Shown: positions 50,405 to 59,894, counted from the stretch's first letter. The stretch: 64,000 nt of DNA from Hassallia sp050875635 (GCF_050875635.1 NZ_JBPAOH010000030.1:1-64000); one strand, 5' to 3'. Numbers and translations are program-made. Notes: generated by a model not told the origin, from the letters alone.

Positions 50405-51903
50405 TATTTACTATCCTGAACGTATTGCTTATTTGTTTTCAAACACTCAGCTGCCTTGTTTAATTCCATTCCCAAATATCCAGCATGATCTGGACGTATA
50501 GAAGGGCAATAAGTGCAAATTTCTCTGATTAATTTCAAGGGATCTTTACCAAAATAGCAACCTACAATCTCACCGCTACCTGGAGTTGTATGTGTAACAA
50601 CTATCTTGCCAAGGTCGAGTTCTATTAAAAAGTTTCCGCACTCGTCGTTGTAATCTATTTTCCGACAAATAGCCGCATATTGTTTTTGAATCAACTGTTC
50701 GGCATTACTCCAAGTATCGTCATATATATGAGCTGACTGACTGATGGTGATTAATGGTCCCATTTTCAAGTCATATTTAGAACGCTCTTGCATTTCATTT
50801 CTAATATGCTGTTGTAAAGCTCTTAATCCCATTGCATTCGCTACCCATGCAGCAAACATATCATTACTTCTGAGAGTCGCAGTTAAAGATAATTCATTAT
50901 CTACAACTCTGAGCCAAATGTGATTAAGACATGGACTTCCACCTTTGTCGTGATCTTTCACGTCCCAAAGGTTCATTACTGCACTAGCAGCATCAATTTC
51001 TCCAATCAACTTTTGAATTACTTGCTCAATTTGGTCACGTCCAAACCAAGAACGTAAACGTTGACCGTATGTATATTTCAACCCTTCCCGATATGGTGCA
51101 TCATCTAAAATCTGCGAAATGTATTCTTCAAGAAAATTGCGGTCAACCGGTAAATAATTCGGTTCTGGAAAATAAAAGTCTTCTGGTTCATCAGTCACAA
51201 CTGCCATCAAATCAATTAATTCTTGCCATTGTCCATCATAGCCAGTTGGTCTAATTGTTCCTGTGGTTTTAATTCGATGGATTATTTTTACCCAAGTTTC
51301 AGCTATTGTTTTACCTTCTATTCGGTGTCCGTAGCGCGGTCCTGGTAAAATATTCGGTTTAACAGTGGACAGTGGAAATTCTAATTTGTTACCCCACGCT
51401 TCAAGCGCTTCGGATTGGGCATAAAATTTAACTCGATCAACTGCTTCAGTGATAGATTTGGCTTCGCAATACTTGACAGATTCTCGTAGTTGTTGTAATA
51501 CAGTAGCTTCAACTTCAAGATCAATATATCCAGGAATAGCTGAACGAATTACCCAGCAGGGCAAAGAATTGGTGTCACACACACCCTCTTCAAAGCCGTT
51601 GCGGAAAAAGTCCAGCAAGCACTCTCCAGCACCGGCATTTTTGTCTTCCTTAGTGGCGTTGAGAACAACTAAAAAGCGAACATGGGGATTATAAAGCAAA
51701 TTGCGAATCAGTAAGTTTATCCCCCTTGTGGGTGAATATAGCTGTCCGATAACAGCATACTCGCTACTGTCCAGGTGTTTAGCGATCGCCTGCTTTACTG
51801 TCCACCCTGTAATCACTGCTGTCTGACCTAAACCATAAATCAGTTGATTAGGCTTGTGCAGTGCTTTATACTCAAATTGGGTTGCCTTACCCGCTAATGT
51901 CAT
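50404..51903 (-). CDS. Thymidylate synthase-like protein with DUF4346
   Basis: A 499-aa protein. The N-terminal 150 residues resemble an MtrA/DUF4346-like domain (VIGQLYSPTRGINLLIRNLL). The middle 190-400 is a divergent ThyA fold, with putative catalytic Cys325 in SPCLNHIWLRV and LRSNDMFAAWVANAMGL in place of the standard QRSxD..LGxPFN. A C-terminal DUF4346 module follows (IVVTHTTPGSGEIVGCYFGKDPLKL). Coupling to dCMP deaminase supports a role in making dTMP: dCMP to dUMP to dTMP. Whether it uses methylenetetrahydrofolate like ThyA is not known. Confidence 0.78.
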   Translation of the reverse strand: MTLAGKATQFEYKALHKPNQLIYGLGQTAVITGWTVKQAIAKHLDSSEYAVIGQLYSPTRGINLLIRNLLYNPHVRFLVVLNATKEDKNAGAGECLLDFFRNGFEEGVCDTNSLPCWVIRSAIPGYIDLEVEATVLQQLRESVKYCEAKSITEAVDRVKFYAQSEALEAWGNKLEFPLSTVKPNILPGPRYGHRIEGKTIAETWVKIIHRIKTTGTIRPTGYDGQWQELIDLMAVVTDEPEDFYFPEPNYLPVDRNFLEEYISQILDDAPYREGLKYTYGQRLRSWFGRDQIEQVIQKLIGEIDAASAVMNLWDVKDHDKGGSPCLNHIWLRVVDNELSLTATLRSNDMFAAWVANAMGLRALQQHIRNEMQERSKYDLKMGPLITISQSAHIYDDTWSNAEQLIQKQYAAICRKIDYNDECGNFLIELDLGKIVVTHTTPGSGEIVGCYFGKDPLKLIREICTYCPSIRPDHAGYLGMELNKAAECLKTNKQYVQDSK

Positions 51904-52312
51904 GGTTGGTTGGCTATAAAGTCAAAAAAACTAGCTTGGTTAACATACCACGTTAGTCTGTACTAGTCGAATTAATATGCGCCAAGTATTTTAGAAAAGT
52001 TTAGCTGCACCAATTATGCCTGCGTACAGGGCAACAGCTTAATATTTCTTTTCCTACTACACAAAGTGCGCGATCGCCCCTAAACGTTTGATCGGTTCAT
52101 TATCATATCTCTATCTGGTACTTCATCCTCAACAGATTATTTTTCTTCACAAATTTTAATATTTTTCTGACATCGTACCCAGTCACGCTAGTTGCCAGAG
52201 CAAAGGACACCTTTACACGCGACTGGCTCCCAGTAAAGAGCGCCATTTAATGGTATGTTTGAAAATAACTGATAGTCAAAGCAGTTTTTCAGATAAAGAC
52301 ATCCAATAATTT
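51904..52312. other. Divergent intergenic region, no gene
   Basis: About 400 bases between the thyA-like and thioredoxin-fold genes. No frame and no clear promoter boxes identified; one CGCGATCGC site. Confidence 0.45.
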
Positions 52313-52900
52313 ATGACTTTAACTGCTTCAACCATGTTGCCGTTAGGCACTCAAGCCCCAGATTTTCATCTACCGGATGTGGTATCTGGCAAATCAATAT
52401 CGCTTGCGACCTTTGCAGACAAAAAAGCGCTCTTGGTAATGTTTATTTGTCAACATTGCCCATTTGTCAAGCATGTAAAAGCAGAATTGGCGCAGTTGGG
52501 AAAAGATTACATTCCCACTGATTTAGCAATTGTGGCAATTAGCGCCAACGATATTAATAAATATCCAGCTGATGCACCTGAGTTTCTCAAAGAAATGGCA
52601 ACAGAACTTCAGTTGAATTTTCCCTTATGTTATGACGAAACCCAGGAAATTGCAAAAGCATATACAGCAGCTTGCACACCTGATTTCTTTATATTTGATG
52701 CAGAGCGAAAACTCGTATATCGAGGACAATTAGACGATAGCCGTCCAAGTAATGATAAACCCGTAACAGGTACAGATTTACGCGCAGCAATTGAAGCAGT
52801 GTTAGCAGGTAAACCAGTTGCCAGCGAACAAAAACCGAGTATCGGTTGCAATATTAAATGGATACCTGGGAACGAACCGAATTATTTTGGGAATGGGTAA
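52313..52900 (+). CDS. Thioredoxin-fold (AhpC/TSA-like) protein
   Basis: A 195-aa peroxiredoxin/TlpA-like protein. GTQAPDFHLPDV begins the fold; the redox motif is CQHC (Cys46, Cys49) in FICQHCPFVKHVKAEL; cis-Pro is in CTPDFFIFD. The spacing CxxC with PFVKH is the DUF-type 'thioredoxin family protein' widespread in cyanobacteria. Likely cytoplasmic thiol oxidoreductase. The last four residues (FGNG) and stop are encoded by the start of a repeat array. Confidence 0.86.
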   Translation: MTLTASTMLPLGTQAPDFHLPDVVSGKSISLATFADKKALLVMFICQHCPFVKHVKAELAQLGKDYIPTDLAIVAISANDINKYPADAPEFLKEMATELQLNFPLCYDETQEIAKAYTAACTPDFFIFDAERKLVYRGQLDDSRPSNDKPVTGTDLRAAIEAVLAGKPVASEQKPSIGCNIKWIPGNEPNYFGNG

Positions 52901-53036
52901 TTGGGAATTGGGAATTGGGTAATTGGGAATTGGGGAATTGGGGAATTGGGTAATTGGAAATTGGGGATTGAGAATCAGAAAAGTACGTTACCTATTACTT
53001 ATTACCCATTACCTATTACCCATTACCCATTACCAA
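52886..53036. repeat. Facing arrays at the thioredoxin-fold gene end
   Basis: GGGAATGGGTAATTGGGAATTGGG units overlapping the last codons, then TTACCCATTACC units reaching the stop of the convergent 170-aa gene. Confidence 0.92.
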
Positions 53037-53038
53037 AA

Positions 53039-53551
53039 TTAATGCTTAATTTCCAAATTGAGGATATAACATCCCAGTTGGATTTTATCTGCCCACAATT
53101 CGTATTCTACCCGCAAATGTTCTGGCAAAGGGTGTCCGGTGAGAGTCAGGCGGCGAGTAAAATTGCGTAAGCGAATGGGTTCGTGAGGATGTAATGACTC
53201 TGTAGGCAACCAATAACGAGTAATACCATAAACGCCTTGTTCCCAGAAGTGACGGTAACTTAATTGAGCGTTACCTTGCATAGTCATAATTACCCGGTAA
53301 GGTGAAATTTCCATCCATAAGATCCTGGGACTGCTGGGAGGATAAGCTTTGCGCTGTCCTGGGTGAGGGGTATCTTCTGGACTTGGGGGAGTCGTTACTT
53401 CGCAACTAATTAAGGGTGGTGCAGTCAATAATAAATGGAACCGGTCACTATCTTTTTGATACAATGTGCCGGCTGTTTCAACAACAGACCAAACAGGGAG
53501 GTCTGTGGAAATGAGTGATAAGCACACGGGCTTGCGATGATGGGTGAGCAT
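53039..53551 (-). CDS. Protein of unknown function
   Basis: A 170-aa soluble protein with beta-strand-like pattern (RVIMTMQGNAQLSYRHFWEQGVYG..RYWLPTE, then LRVEYELWADKIQLGCYILNLEI). No membrane segment. It looks like cyanobacterial hypothetical proteins of this length; an upstream Pro-rich loop (TPPSPEDTPHPGQRKAYPPS) is probably flexible. Confidence 0.6.
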   Translation of the reverse strand: MLTHHRKPVCLSLISTDLPVWSVVETAGTLYQKDSDRFHLLLTAPPLISCEVTTPPSPEDTPHPGQRKAYPPSSPRILWMEISPYRVIMTMQGNAQLSYRHFWEQGVYGITRYWLPTESLHPHEPIRLRNFTRRLTLTGHPLPEHLRVEYELWADKIQLGCYILNLEIKH

Positions 53552-54111
53552 GGGAGCGTTATGGGCACTTCAGCTATTGAACAAAAAGAAATCAATACTA
53601 GGCGTAGCTTCTTCAGGGTAAGCAATTTAATAAAACATGCTTAATATTAACTGAATCTGCTGATTTGGGATTGAGACAAATCAGGATAAAAACAGCTAGA
53701 ATTTCAATTTAAAAAGCAAAAATCAGGCTTTTAGACGCGAAAGCTCCTACGGAAGCTTTGCTTGTAAAGACTTTCAGGTAATAGCCATTAAAAGTTAGGA
53801 TAAGCAAAGAAAGCAAAGGCGCGGAGTTACGAGTCAAAAGTCAGAATTTGTGAATTAAATTCTGTGGTAAACTGCGCGGACTGTATAAACGGCGTTTTTG
53901 CACTCCTGCGTTTCTTCAGACGGTCTTTACCAGAGGTAGCGGTGTAAAAAGCTACCTAATTACATTCTGACTCCTGAATTCATCTTGATTGGGATTTCAG
54001 TAAGTTTCATACAGCAGAAAGCGATACGATACTAAGAAGGAAGTAACCTGCGGCGGCATTAGCTTTGCCAAATTGTCAACTTCCGATGCAGTTAAAAGCC
54101 AGTTTATCCTA
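53552..54111. other. Upstream region of aroA, no gene
   Basis: About 560 bases. A GCGAAAGCTCC..GGAAGCTTTGC imperfect palindrome lies near 53738. No reading frame. The aroA TTG upstream alternative at 54073 lies in this stretch. Confidence 0.5.
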
Positions 54112-55461
54112 ATGTCGGCTTCAGTTATAACCGTAGAAACTAAAGAAAACGCTTCTCAAAACTTAATTATCCAGCGACCTTCTGTGGGACTATCTTTACA
54201 AGGTCGCATCCGAGTACCGGGAGATAAATCTATTTCCCATCGTGCTTTGATGTTGGGGGCACTATCTCAAGGTGAAACCGAGATTCAAGGACTTCTTTTA
54301 GGAGAAGATCCCCGCAGCACTGCTAGCTGTTTTCAAGCTATGGGTGCAGAAATTTCGGAACTGAATACAGAATTAGTGCGGGTTAAGGGTATTGGTTTAG
54401 GAAGAGTGCGAGAACCAGTTGATGTGTTAAATGCCGGCAACTCTGGTACGACACTGCGATTGATGTTAGGAATTTTAGCTTCTCATCCGGGGGGCTTTTT
54501 TACTGTAACCGGTGATGATTCTTTGCGATCGCGTCCGATGTCTCGTGTTGTCAAACCTTTACAACAAATGGGGGCACAAATTTGGGGACGCAAAAATAAT
54601 TCTTTAGCACCTCTAGCAATTGCAGGAGTTGCCCTCAAACCAATTCACTATCAATCACCTATCGCTTCTGCCCAAGTTAAATCCTGCGTTCTCCTGGCAG
54701 GTTTGATGACCGAGGGAGAAACTACTGTCACCGAACCAGCACTTTCTCGCGACCACAGCGAACGAATGTTAAGAGCGTTTGGTGCAAAACTTAGCGTTGA
54801 CCCAGACACCAATAGCGTTACTGTTACCGGTCCTGCTCAACTGTATGGACAAAAAGTAATTGTACCTGGGGATATCAGTTCCGCTGCTTTTTGGTTGGTG
54901 GCTGGGGCAATTGTACCCGATTCTAATTTGGTGGTGGAAAATGTCGGCGTTAATCCTACCCGCACGGGTATTTTAGAAGCTTTGGCGATGATGGGAGCCG
55001 ATATCCAACTGGAAAATCAGCGCGAAGTTGCTGGGGAACCAGTAGCCGATTTACGAGTGCGTTCCAGCCGTTTGCGAAGCTGTACGATTGAAGGGGATCT
55101 CATACCCAGATTGATTGATGAAATTCCGGTTTTGGCGGTGGCGGCAGTATTTGCCGAGGGTACAACAGTAATTAAAAATGCTGAAGAGTTACGGGTAAAA
55201 GAAAGCGATCGCATTGCAGTAATGGCACAGCAACTATCTAAAATGGGTGCAAAAGTTACCGAATTACCCGATGGTATGGAAATTACAGGCGGTACTTCTT
55301 TAGTGGGGACTGATGTAGATAGCCATACAGATCATAGAATTGCTATGAGTTTAGCGATCGCCTCTCTAGTTGCCACTGGTACCACCACCATTCAACGCGC
55401 AGAAGCAGCCGCTATTTCCTATCCAGACTTCACTGCTACCCTGCAACAAGTCTGTAGGTAA
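54112..55461 (+). CDS. aroA: EPSP synthase
   Basis: A 449-aa 3-phosphoshikimate 1-carboxyvinyltransferase, sixth step of the shikimate pathway. Motifs: GRIRVPGDKSISHRALMLGAL, NAGNSGTTLRLMLGIL, SRPMSRVVKPLQQMGA, AQVKSCVLLAGL, SRDHSERMLRAFG, RVKESDRIAVMAQQL, DSHTDHRIAMSLAI. The ATG at 54112 was preferred over an in-frame TTG at 54073. A G-rich array starts at the stop codon (AGGTAATGGGG). Confidence 0.95.
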   Translation: MSASVITVETKENASQNLIIQRPSVGLSLQGRIRVPGDKSISHRALMLGALSQGETEIQGLLLGEDPRSTASCFQAMGAEISELNTELVRVKGIGLGRVREPVDVLNAGNSGTTLRLMLGILASHPGGFFTVTGDDSLRSRPMSRVVKPLQQMGAQIWGRKNNSLAPLAIAGVALKPIHYQSPIASAQVKSCVLLAGLMTEGETTVTEPALSRDHSERMLRAFGAKLSVDPDTNSVTVTGPAQLYGQKVIVPGDISSAAFWLVAGAIVPDSNLVVENVGVNPTRTGILEALAMMGADIQLENQREVAGEPVADLRVRSSRLRSCTIEGDLIPRLIDEIPVLAVAAVFAEGTTVIKNAEELRVKESDRIAVMAQQLSKMGAKVTELPDGMEITGGTSLVGTDVDSHTDHRIAMSLAIASLVATGTTTIQRAEAAAISYPDFTATLQQVCR

Positions 55462-55590
55462 TGGGGAGTGGGGAGACAAGGAGACAAGGAGACAAGGAGA
55501 CAAGGAGACAAGGGGACAAGGGGGACAAGGGGGAATTTCTTCCCCAATGCCCATTGCCCAATGCCCTATTACCAATTACCAATTTTCAAC
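55459..55590. repeat. Facing arrays at the aroA stop
   Basis: AATGGGGAGTGGGGAGACAAGG units, many GGAGACAA octamers, then CCAATGCCC and ACCAATTACC units. They separate aroA from the BON gene. Confidence 0.92.
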
Positions 55591-55629
55591 GATAATTTTC
55601 TGTGTAAATCAAAAGGGGAACATTTAATT

Positions 55630-55971
55630 ATGGGTTGGTTACAAAGACTTTTTGGTATGGAAAAACCGGATGATGCTCAAGTCAATCCGGAACCAGTTGC
55701 TGCTGATGATTCTGGGGAAGATATTCCACTAGAACGAGTGGGATTAAATGGAGAATATGACCAAAGTGGTTTAGCAAAACGAGTTGCGCTTGCTTTTGAC
55801 GAAGACTCGCAGTTTGATAATATTGATTCGCTATACGTCGCTCAAACCGGAAGCACAGTTGTGTTAAAAGGGCAAGTCCCCAGTCAAGAAATTTTGGATG
55901 AAATGGTGGCGATCGCAAGCGGGGTTAGCGGTGCCACCGATGTCAACACTGACCAAGTTACAGTTGGCTAG
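55630..55971 (+). CDS. BON-domain protein
   Basis: A 113-aa soluble protein. Residues about 48-112 form a BON domain (VALAFDEDSQFDNIDSLYVAQ, then VVLKGQVPSQEILDEMVAIASGVSGATDVNTDQVTV). BON domains bind membranes or small ligands and are common in stress proteins. The start at 55630 has AAGGGGAA upstream and begins MGWLQRLFGMEK, an amphipathic N-terminus. The longer open frame upstream is repeat sequence. A lipoprotein gene follows 14 bases later, probably in the same operon. Confidence 0.85.
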   Translation: MGWLQRLFGMEKPDDAQVNPEPVAADDSGEDIPLERVGLNGEYDQSGLAKRVALAFDEDSQFDNIDSLYVAQTGSTVVLKGQVPSQEILDEMVAIASGVSGATDVNTDQVTVG

Positions 55972-55985
55972 AATATTTTTGCTAC

Positions 55986-56369
55986 ATGAACAATCTACTC
56001 AAACCTCGTCAATCTACTATCGCTTTGGCGTTGTTAGCCGTTTTAATGCTCACCAGCTGTGGTAAAAAAGCTGAAGCACCCGATGCCGACGCTACTGCGA
56101 GTCCTGGCACCACAACTGCAAGTTCAACTAACGATTCAGGCGAGTCAGGAAGTAATGCTTCTATTCCCGCTGAAGCAGCAAAGCTTGGAGTAAAACCTAC
56201 AAATGCAACTACTTGTCCTAATAATGCACTTGTTAAGGGCAAGGTAACGAAGAAGCGAGGCAATATATACCACATTGCCAACTCGCTTGATTATGACAAA
56301 GTGAAGCCGGATATCTGCTTTAAAGATACAGTAACAGCAGAAAAAGCTGGCTTTCAAGCGCCTAAATAA
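55986..56369 (+). CDS. Lipoprotein with a sunset-type C-terminal domain
   Basis: A 127-aa lipoprotein: signal with lipobox LTSC, Cys25, then an Ala/Ser/Thr/Gly linker. The C-terminal 50 residues read CPNNALVKGKVTKKRGNIYH, followed by a CF...TAEKAGFQAPK ending. This resembles the 'sunset' domain attached to nucleases and surface proteins (IYH..., CF.TE.EA..AGYR). Likely function unknown, facing the periplasm. Same operon as the BON protein. Confidence 0.72.
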   Translation: MNNLLKPRQSTIALALLAVLMLTSCGKKAEAPDADATASPGTTTASSTNDSGESGSNASIPAEAAKLGVKPTNATTCPNNALVKGKVTKKRGNIYHIANSLDYDKVKPDICFKDTVTAEKAGFQAPK

Positions 56370-56512
56370 GTTGGGGATGGGGCATTGGGCATGGGGCAAT
56401 GGGCATAGGGAATGGGGCATGGGGAATGGGAAAAAATGCGTTACCAATTACCTTTTTCCCAATTACCATTGCCCAATGCCCATTGCCCAATGCCCATTGC
56501 CCGATTACCAAT
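56370..56512. repeat. Facing arrays after the lipoprotein gene
   Basis: GGGGCATTGGGCATGGGG units, an AAAAAATGCGTTACC spacer, then CAATGCCCATTGCCC units, as in the other modules. Confidence 0.92.
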
Positions 56513-56542
56513 TTTCTTTCAAACTTTAATGGCAACGGCATT

Positions 56543-56752
56543 TTATACTACAGCTTTTACTGGCAATTCTACAGGCAAAATTGTTCTCGAAGGTCTTGGT
56601 TTGCGGGCAAGTTGAGGAGATAAAGCGATCGCCTTCTTAGACGAATACTCAAAATTTGGCATTTCTTGCCGACAATGGGAACAAAACCAGTAAACATTTG
56701 AGCAACGAATATGCCGTAGTAATTGGTGGGAGCAACAAGGACAACTATTCAT
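56543..56752 (-). CDS. Small zinc-ribbon protein
   Basis: A 69-aa protein starting MNSCPCCSHQLLRHIRCSN then VYWFCSHCRQEMPN. Two CxxC pairs (CPCC, CSHC) form a likely zinc ribbon. The C-terminus is basic and ends in a Pro-rich tail. The frame opens at 56788, but the ATG at 56752 begins the conserved-looking part. It may bind nucleic acid or protein; unknown. Confidence 0.65.
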   Translation of the reverse strand: MNSCPCCSHQLLRHIRCSNVYWFCSHCRQEMPNFEYSSKKAIALSPQLARKPRPSRTILPVELPVKAVV

Positions 56753-57140
56753 ATTTCGCTTCTGAGTTAAAAAGATGTTTGTCGGCACTTCTAATGTAAT
56801 TGCCAGAGCGGGGATCGCTCATCTATCCTAGGGGATCGCTCATTCATCCTAAAGTTAGACTTACAGGATAAAAGCCTGGAAATGCGTAGAAAAGTTCATA
56901 AAAAGTGACAATTAAAAAGTTATTAGTCATGATTATCTAGAACTAACAAACAATAACTACAGTAAGTTTCTGCTAATTCTCAACTTATTTGAGTATATTT
57001 ACTAAGTTTTAAATTACATACTTTGATACTAAAAACCCGGTTTATTAACAACTCTTAATAGAAACCGGGTTTTTGATTGTAAGTGTAAAGGGGGAAGAGC
57101 CGACTCTACGGACTTAGAAAATATAAGTCTCAAGTCAAAG
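56753..57140. other. Intergenic region with terminator
   Basis: A tandem pair of GGGGATCGCTCATC(T/C)ATCCTA half-units near 56809-56850, A+T-rich sequence, and the terminator at 57031. Confidence 0.55.
57031..57075. terminator. Bidirectional intrinsic terminator
   Basis: AAAAACCCGGTTT and AAACCGGGTTTTT pair around a 20-base spacer, with A/T runs on both sides. Confidence 0.8.
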
Positions 57141-58250
57141 AAGATAAGGATTTACCCCACCCATGAGTTAAATAAAGTTTGGCGAAAATGGCTTGCGGCA
57201 TGTCGCTATTGCTTTAATCAGGGAATAGCGCTGCAACGAGAAAAACGTTTAAGCAAGCTAGAATTGCGAAATGAGATAATGCGAAGCGAACTACCTGAAT
57301 GGGTGAAAGAAACACCTTGCCACATTAGACAAAACGCTATTTTTGATGCCCATCGTGCATTTAAAGCAAGCATTGACGCTAAGTTTCGTAGTATTAGAGA
57401 TTATTCTCAAGCTATTAAATTTAACGATTCTAACTTTAGTAAAGGTACTTGGTATTCTTCTTTAACTAAAGGACTAACCTTTAAAGCTTCGGAAGATATT
57501 CCTAATTGTAAACAAAGCACACAATTAGTTTATTGCAAAGGACGCTGGTTTGCTATTTTTCCTATCCCCGCTACTTTCAAGCCTACAGATAAGAATGGAA
57601 TTATTGCATTAGACCCAGGCGTTCGTAGTTTTATGACTGGGTTTGACGGCAATAAATTCGTTGAATTCGGTGGTGGGGACATGGGAAGGATAGCACGCTT
57701 ATGTCAACACCTTGATGATTTAATGTCTCGTATTTGCCGAACTTCAAAACATCAAAGAAAGCGTATGAGACAAGCGGCTTATCGCATGAGAATCAAAATT
57801 AGGAATTTAGTTGATGAATGCCAAAAACAAACCGCTTGTTATCTAACTAGCAACTATAGAATCATATATTTACCCAGTTTTGAGTCTTCCCAAATGGTAG
57901 CCAAAACGCGTAGAAAGATTCGTTCCAAAACTGCGAGAGCAATGTTGACATGGGCACATTACAGATTTAAACAAGCGTTGAAACACCAAGCTAACTTGAG
58001 AAGTTGTCAAGTGGTTGATGTGACTGAAGAATATACTTCAAAAACTTGTACCAAATGTGGACATGTTCACTCATATTTAGGCGGTTCTAAGTTGTTTAAA
58101 TGCCCTAATTGTGATTATGAAATCAAGCGTGATTTCAATGGCGCTTTCGGTATTCTACTGAAAGCTTTGCGGGATACCGCCACTGTCACTTATGAAGGTG
58201 ATAGCGCAATCGTTACTTTGTCCGGCAATAGCCAGATAAATGTCGCGTAA
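57141..58250 (+). pseudogene. tnpB: TnpB-family transposase lacking a start codon
   Basis: The frame carries the family N-terminus KIRIYPTHELNKVWRKWLAA from 57141, then CRYCFNQGIALQ. RuvC motifs are ALDPGVRSFMTG, the Glu in LPSFESSQM and KRDFNGA, with zinc ribbon CTKCGH...CPNCDY. The frame is open back to 57033 with no ATG, GTG or TTG before TTG 57264, which lies inside the conserved part. The 5' end therefore appears lost, as if replaced by the adjacent terminator region. All catalytic residues remain. No TnpA neighbour, so probably a stranded IS200/IS605 remnant. Confidence 0.78.
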
Positions 58251-58401
58251 ATGTATCAGAAAACTTTATTTGCGATCGCCTAATTCAGAAAAAATATTAG
58301 TATCATTAGACATTTCCGAAAAACAATTATGCGTTGCCCTCCCGGTACGAGTGTAGGGACAATTCATGAATTGTCCCTACGACGCAGGACACGACGTTTG
58401 T

Positions 58402-59382
58402 CTATTTGGTAGAGACAGCATAAGCGCGATCGCGGTTATGGGGTGCATCAAAATCAATTCTTGGTCCTAATGGTACAATCTGAGTTGGGTTAACGTTGGG
58501 ATGGCTGATATAATAATGCCGCTTGATGTGGTCAAGGTTGCAAGTTTCCTTAACTCCCGGCTGTTGGTAAAGGTCTTTGAGATAATTCCACAAATTGGGA
58601 TAATCGACAATTCGCTGTAAGTTACATTTGAAGTGGACGTAATACACAGCATCAAAGCGAAACAGAGTAGTAAACATACACCAATCCGCTTCTGTGATTT
58701 GATCCCCGCACAGATAACGTTGCTTTCCTAAAATTTTTTCCCAACGGTCAAGTTCTGTAAATAATTCTGTGACCGCTTCATCGTAAGCTGACTGAGAAGT
58801 GGCAAATCCTGCCCGATACACACCGTTATTGATTGGTTGGTAAATTGCGTCAATTGTCTCGTCAATAACTTTTTGTAAAGCTTCCGGATAAAAATTTACA
58901 TTCTGTTTGGCAAAGGCATTAAATTCTGTATCGAACATCCGCATAATTTCGCGGGACTCATTATTGACAATCGTGCCAGTTTGTGTATCCCATAAAACTG
59001 GGACTGTCACTCGTCCGCTGTAATTTGAGTCAGCTTTGAGATAAATTTGCCAAAGATAGTTTGTCTTGTTGACTGTATCCGGAATGCTTCCTGGTTCATC
59101 TGAGAATTCCCAACTGTTATCGTGAATTTCCGCAGCAACCACCGATAAGCCTATGGCATCTTTTAATCCTTTGAGCGATCGCATAATCGCGGTACGACAA
59201 GCCCAAGGACAAGCCCAAGAGATATAAAGATGATAGCGCCCAGATTCAGCTTTAAACCCACTCGAACCATCAGCAGTAATTTTATTGCGGAAAGTGGTTG
59301 AGGGACGGACAAATTTACCATCTGAGTCTTCTTGTTCCCTTTGTGATATCCACTTACCATCTTTGAGGATTCCCAAACCCAT
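58402..59382 (-). CDS. Glutathionyl-hydroquinone reductase
   Basis: A 326-aa Xi-class glutathione transferase (YqjG/ECM4 type). The redox Cys58 lies in SWACPWACRT, and the typical VPVLWDTQTGTIVNNES and FTELDRWEKILGKQRYLCGDQ segments are present. It reduces glutathionyl-hydroquinones. In most relatives the motif is CPWAHR; here a second Cys replaces the His. Single gene; a repeat region follows on its upstream side. Confidence 0.9.
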   Translation of the reverse strand: MGLGILKDGKWISQREQEDSDGKFVRPSTTFRNKITADGSSGFKAESGRYHLYISWACPWACRTAIMRSLKGLKDAIGLSVVAAEIHDNSWEFSDEPGSIPDTVNKTNYLWQIYLKADSNYSGRVTVPVLWDTQTGTIVNNESREIMRMFDTEFNAFAKQNVNFYPEALQKVIDETIDAIYQPINNGVYRAGFATSQSAYDEAVTELFTELDRWEKILGKQRYLCGDQITEADWCMFTTLFRFDAVYYVHFKCNLQRIVDYPNLWNYLKDLYQQPGVKETCNLDHIKRHYYISHPNVNPTQIVPLGPRIDFDAPHNRDRAYAVSTK

Positions 59383-59395
59383 AAATTCTCTCCTT

Positions 59396-59573
59396 TGATA
59401 GTTGTTAGTAGTTAGTGGTTAGTTGTTATTTGATAGTGGATAGTGGAATTTGGATAGTGGGAGCGTAGTTATAGCCAGTAGCACCATCGATTATGTTTTG
59501 GTGCGTTAGACGTTTTGTCTAACACACCCTACAAATACTTATCAACTCTCAACTAACAACTAACAACTAACAA
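59396..59573. repeat. Heptamer-type repeats and hairpin
   Basis: GTTAGTAGTTAGTGG and GATAGTGGA units, a GTTAGACGTTTTGTCTAAC hairpin (59504-59522) within the GTGCG..CACCCTAC dispersed palindrome family, then CTAACAA units that run up to the gatC stop codon. Confidence 0.85.
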
Positions 59574-59864
59574 CTATTCAACATTCATAATTTTTGGCAC
59601 TTTAAAAAATTCGCCTTCCTGTTCTGGGGCACTGTTGAGAATAGCTTCTCTATCAGAATAGGGTTGCAATTTATCTTCTCGTGTGACGTTGCTGACATCA
59701 ATAGCGCGTGTTGTTGGTGCAACATTGCTGACATCGAGTTCACCTAGCTGTTGAACATAATCGAGAATATTTCCCAACTGAGTGGTGAATTGCTCTTCTT
59801 CTTCAGGTGTCAACTCTAAACGAGCGAGAAGGGCTACTTTATGAACTTGCTCACGGTCAATCAT
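59574..59864 (-). CDS. gatC: Asp/Glu-tRNA amidotransferase subunit C
   Basis: A 96-aa GatC. MIDREQVHKVALLARLELTPEEEEQ then LGNILDYVQQLGELD, and VTREDKLQPYSDREAILNSAPEQEGEFFKVPKI. It stabilises the GatAB heterodimer that amidates misacylated tRNA. gatA and gatB are not adjacent, as in many cyanobacteria. Confidence 0.95.
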   Translation of the reverse strand: MIDREQVHKVALLARLELTPEEEEQFTTQLGNILDYVQQLGELDVSNVAPTTRAIDVSNVTREDKLQPYSDREAILNSAPEQEGEFFKVPKIMNVE

Positions 59865-59894
59865 ATTTTTTTTAACTCCTCACTCATAACTTTT

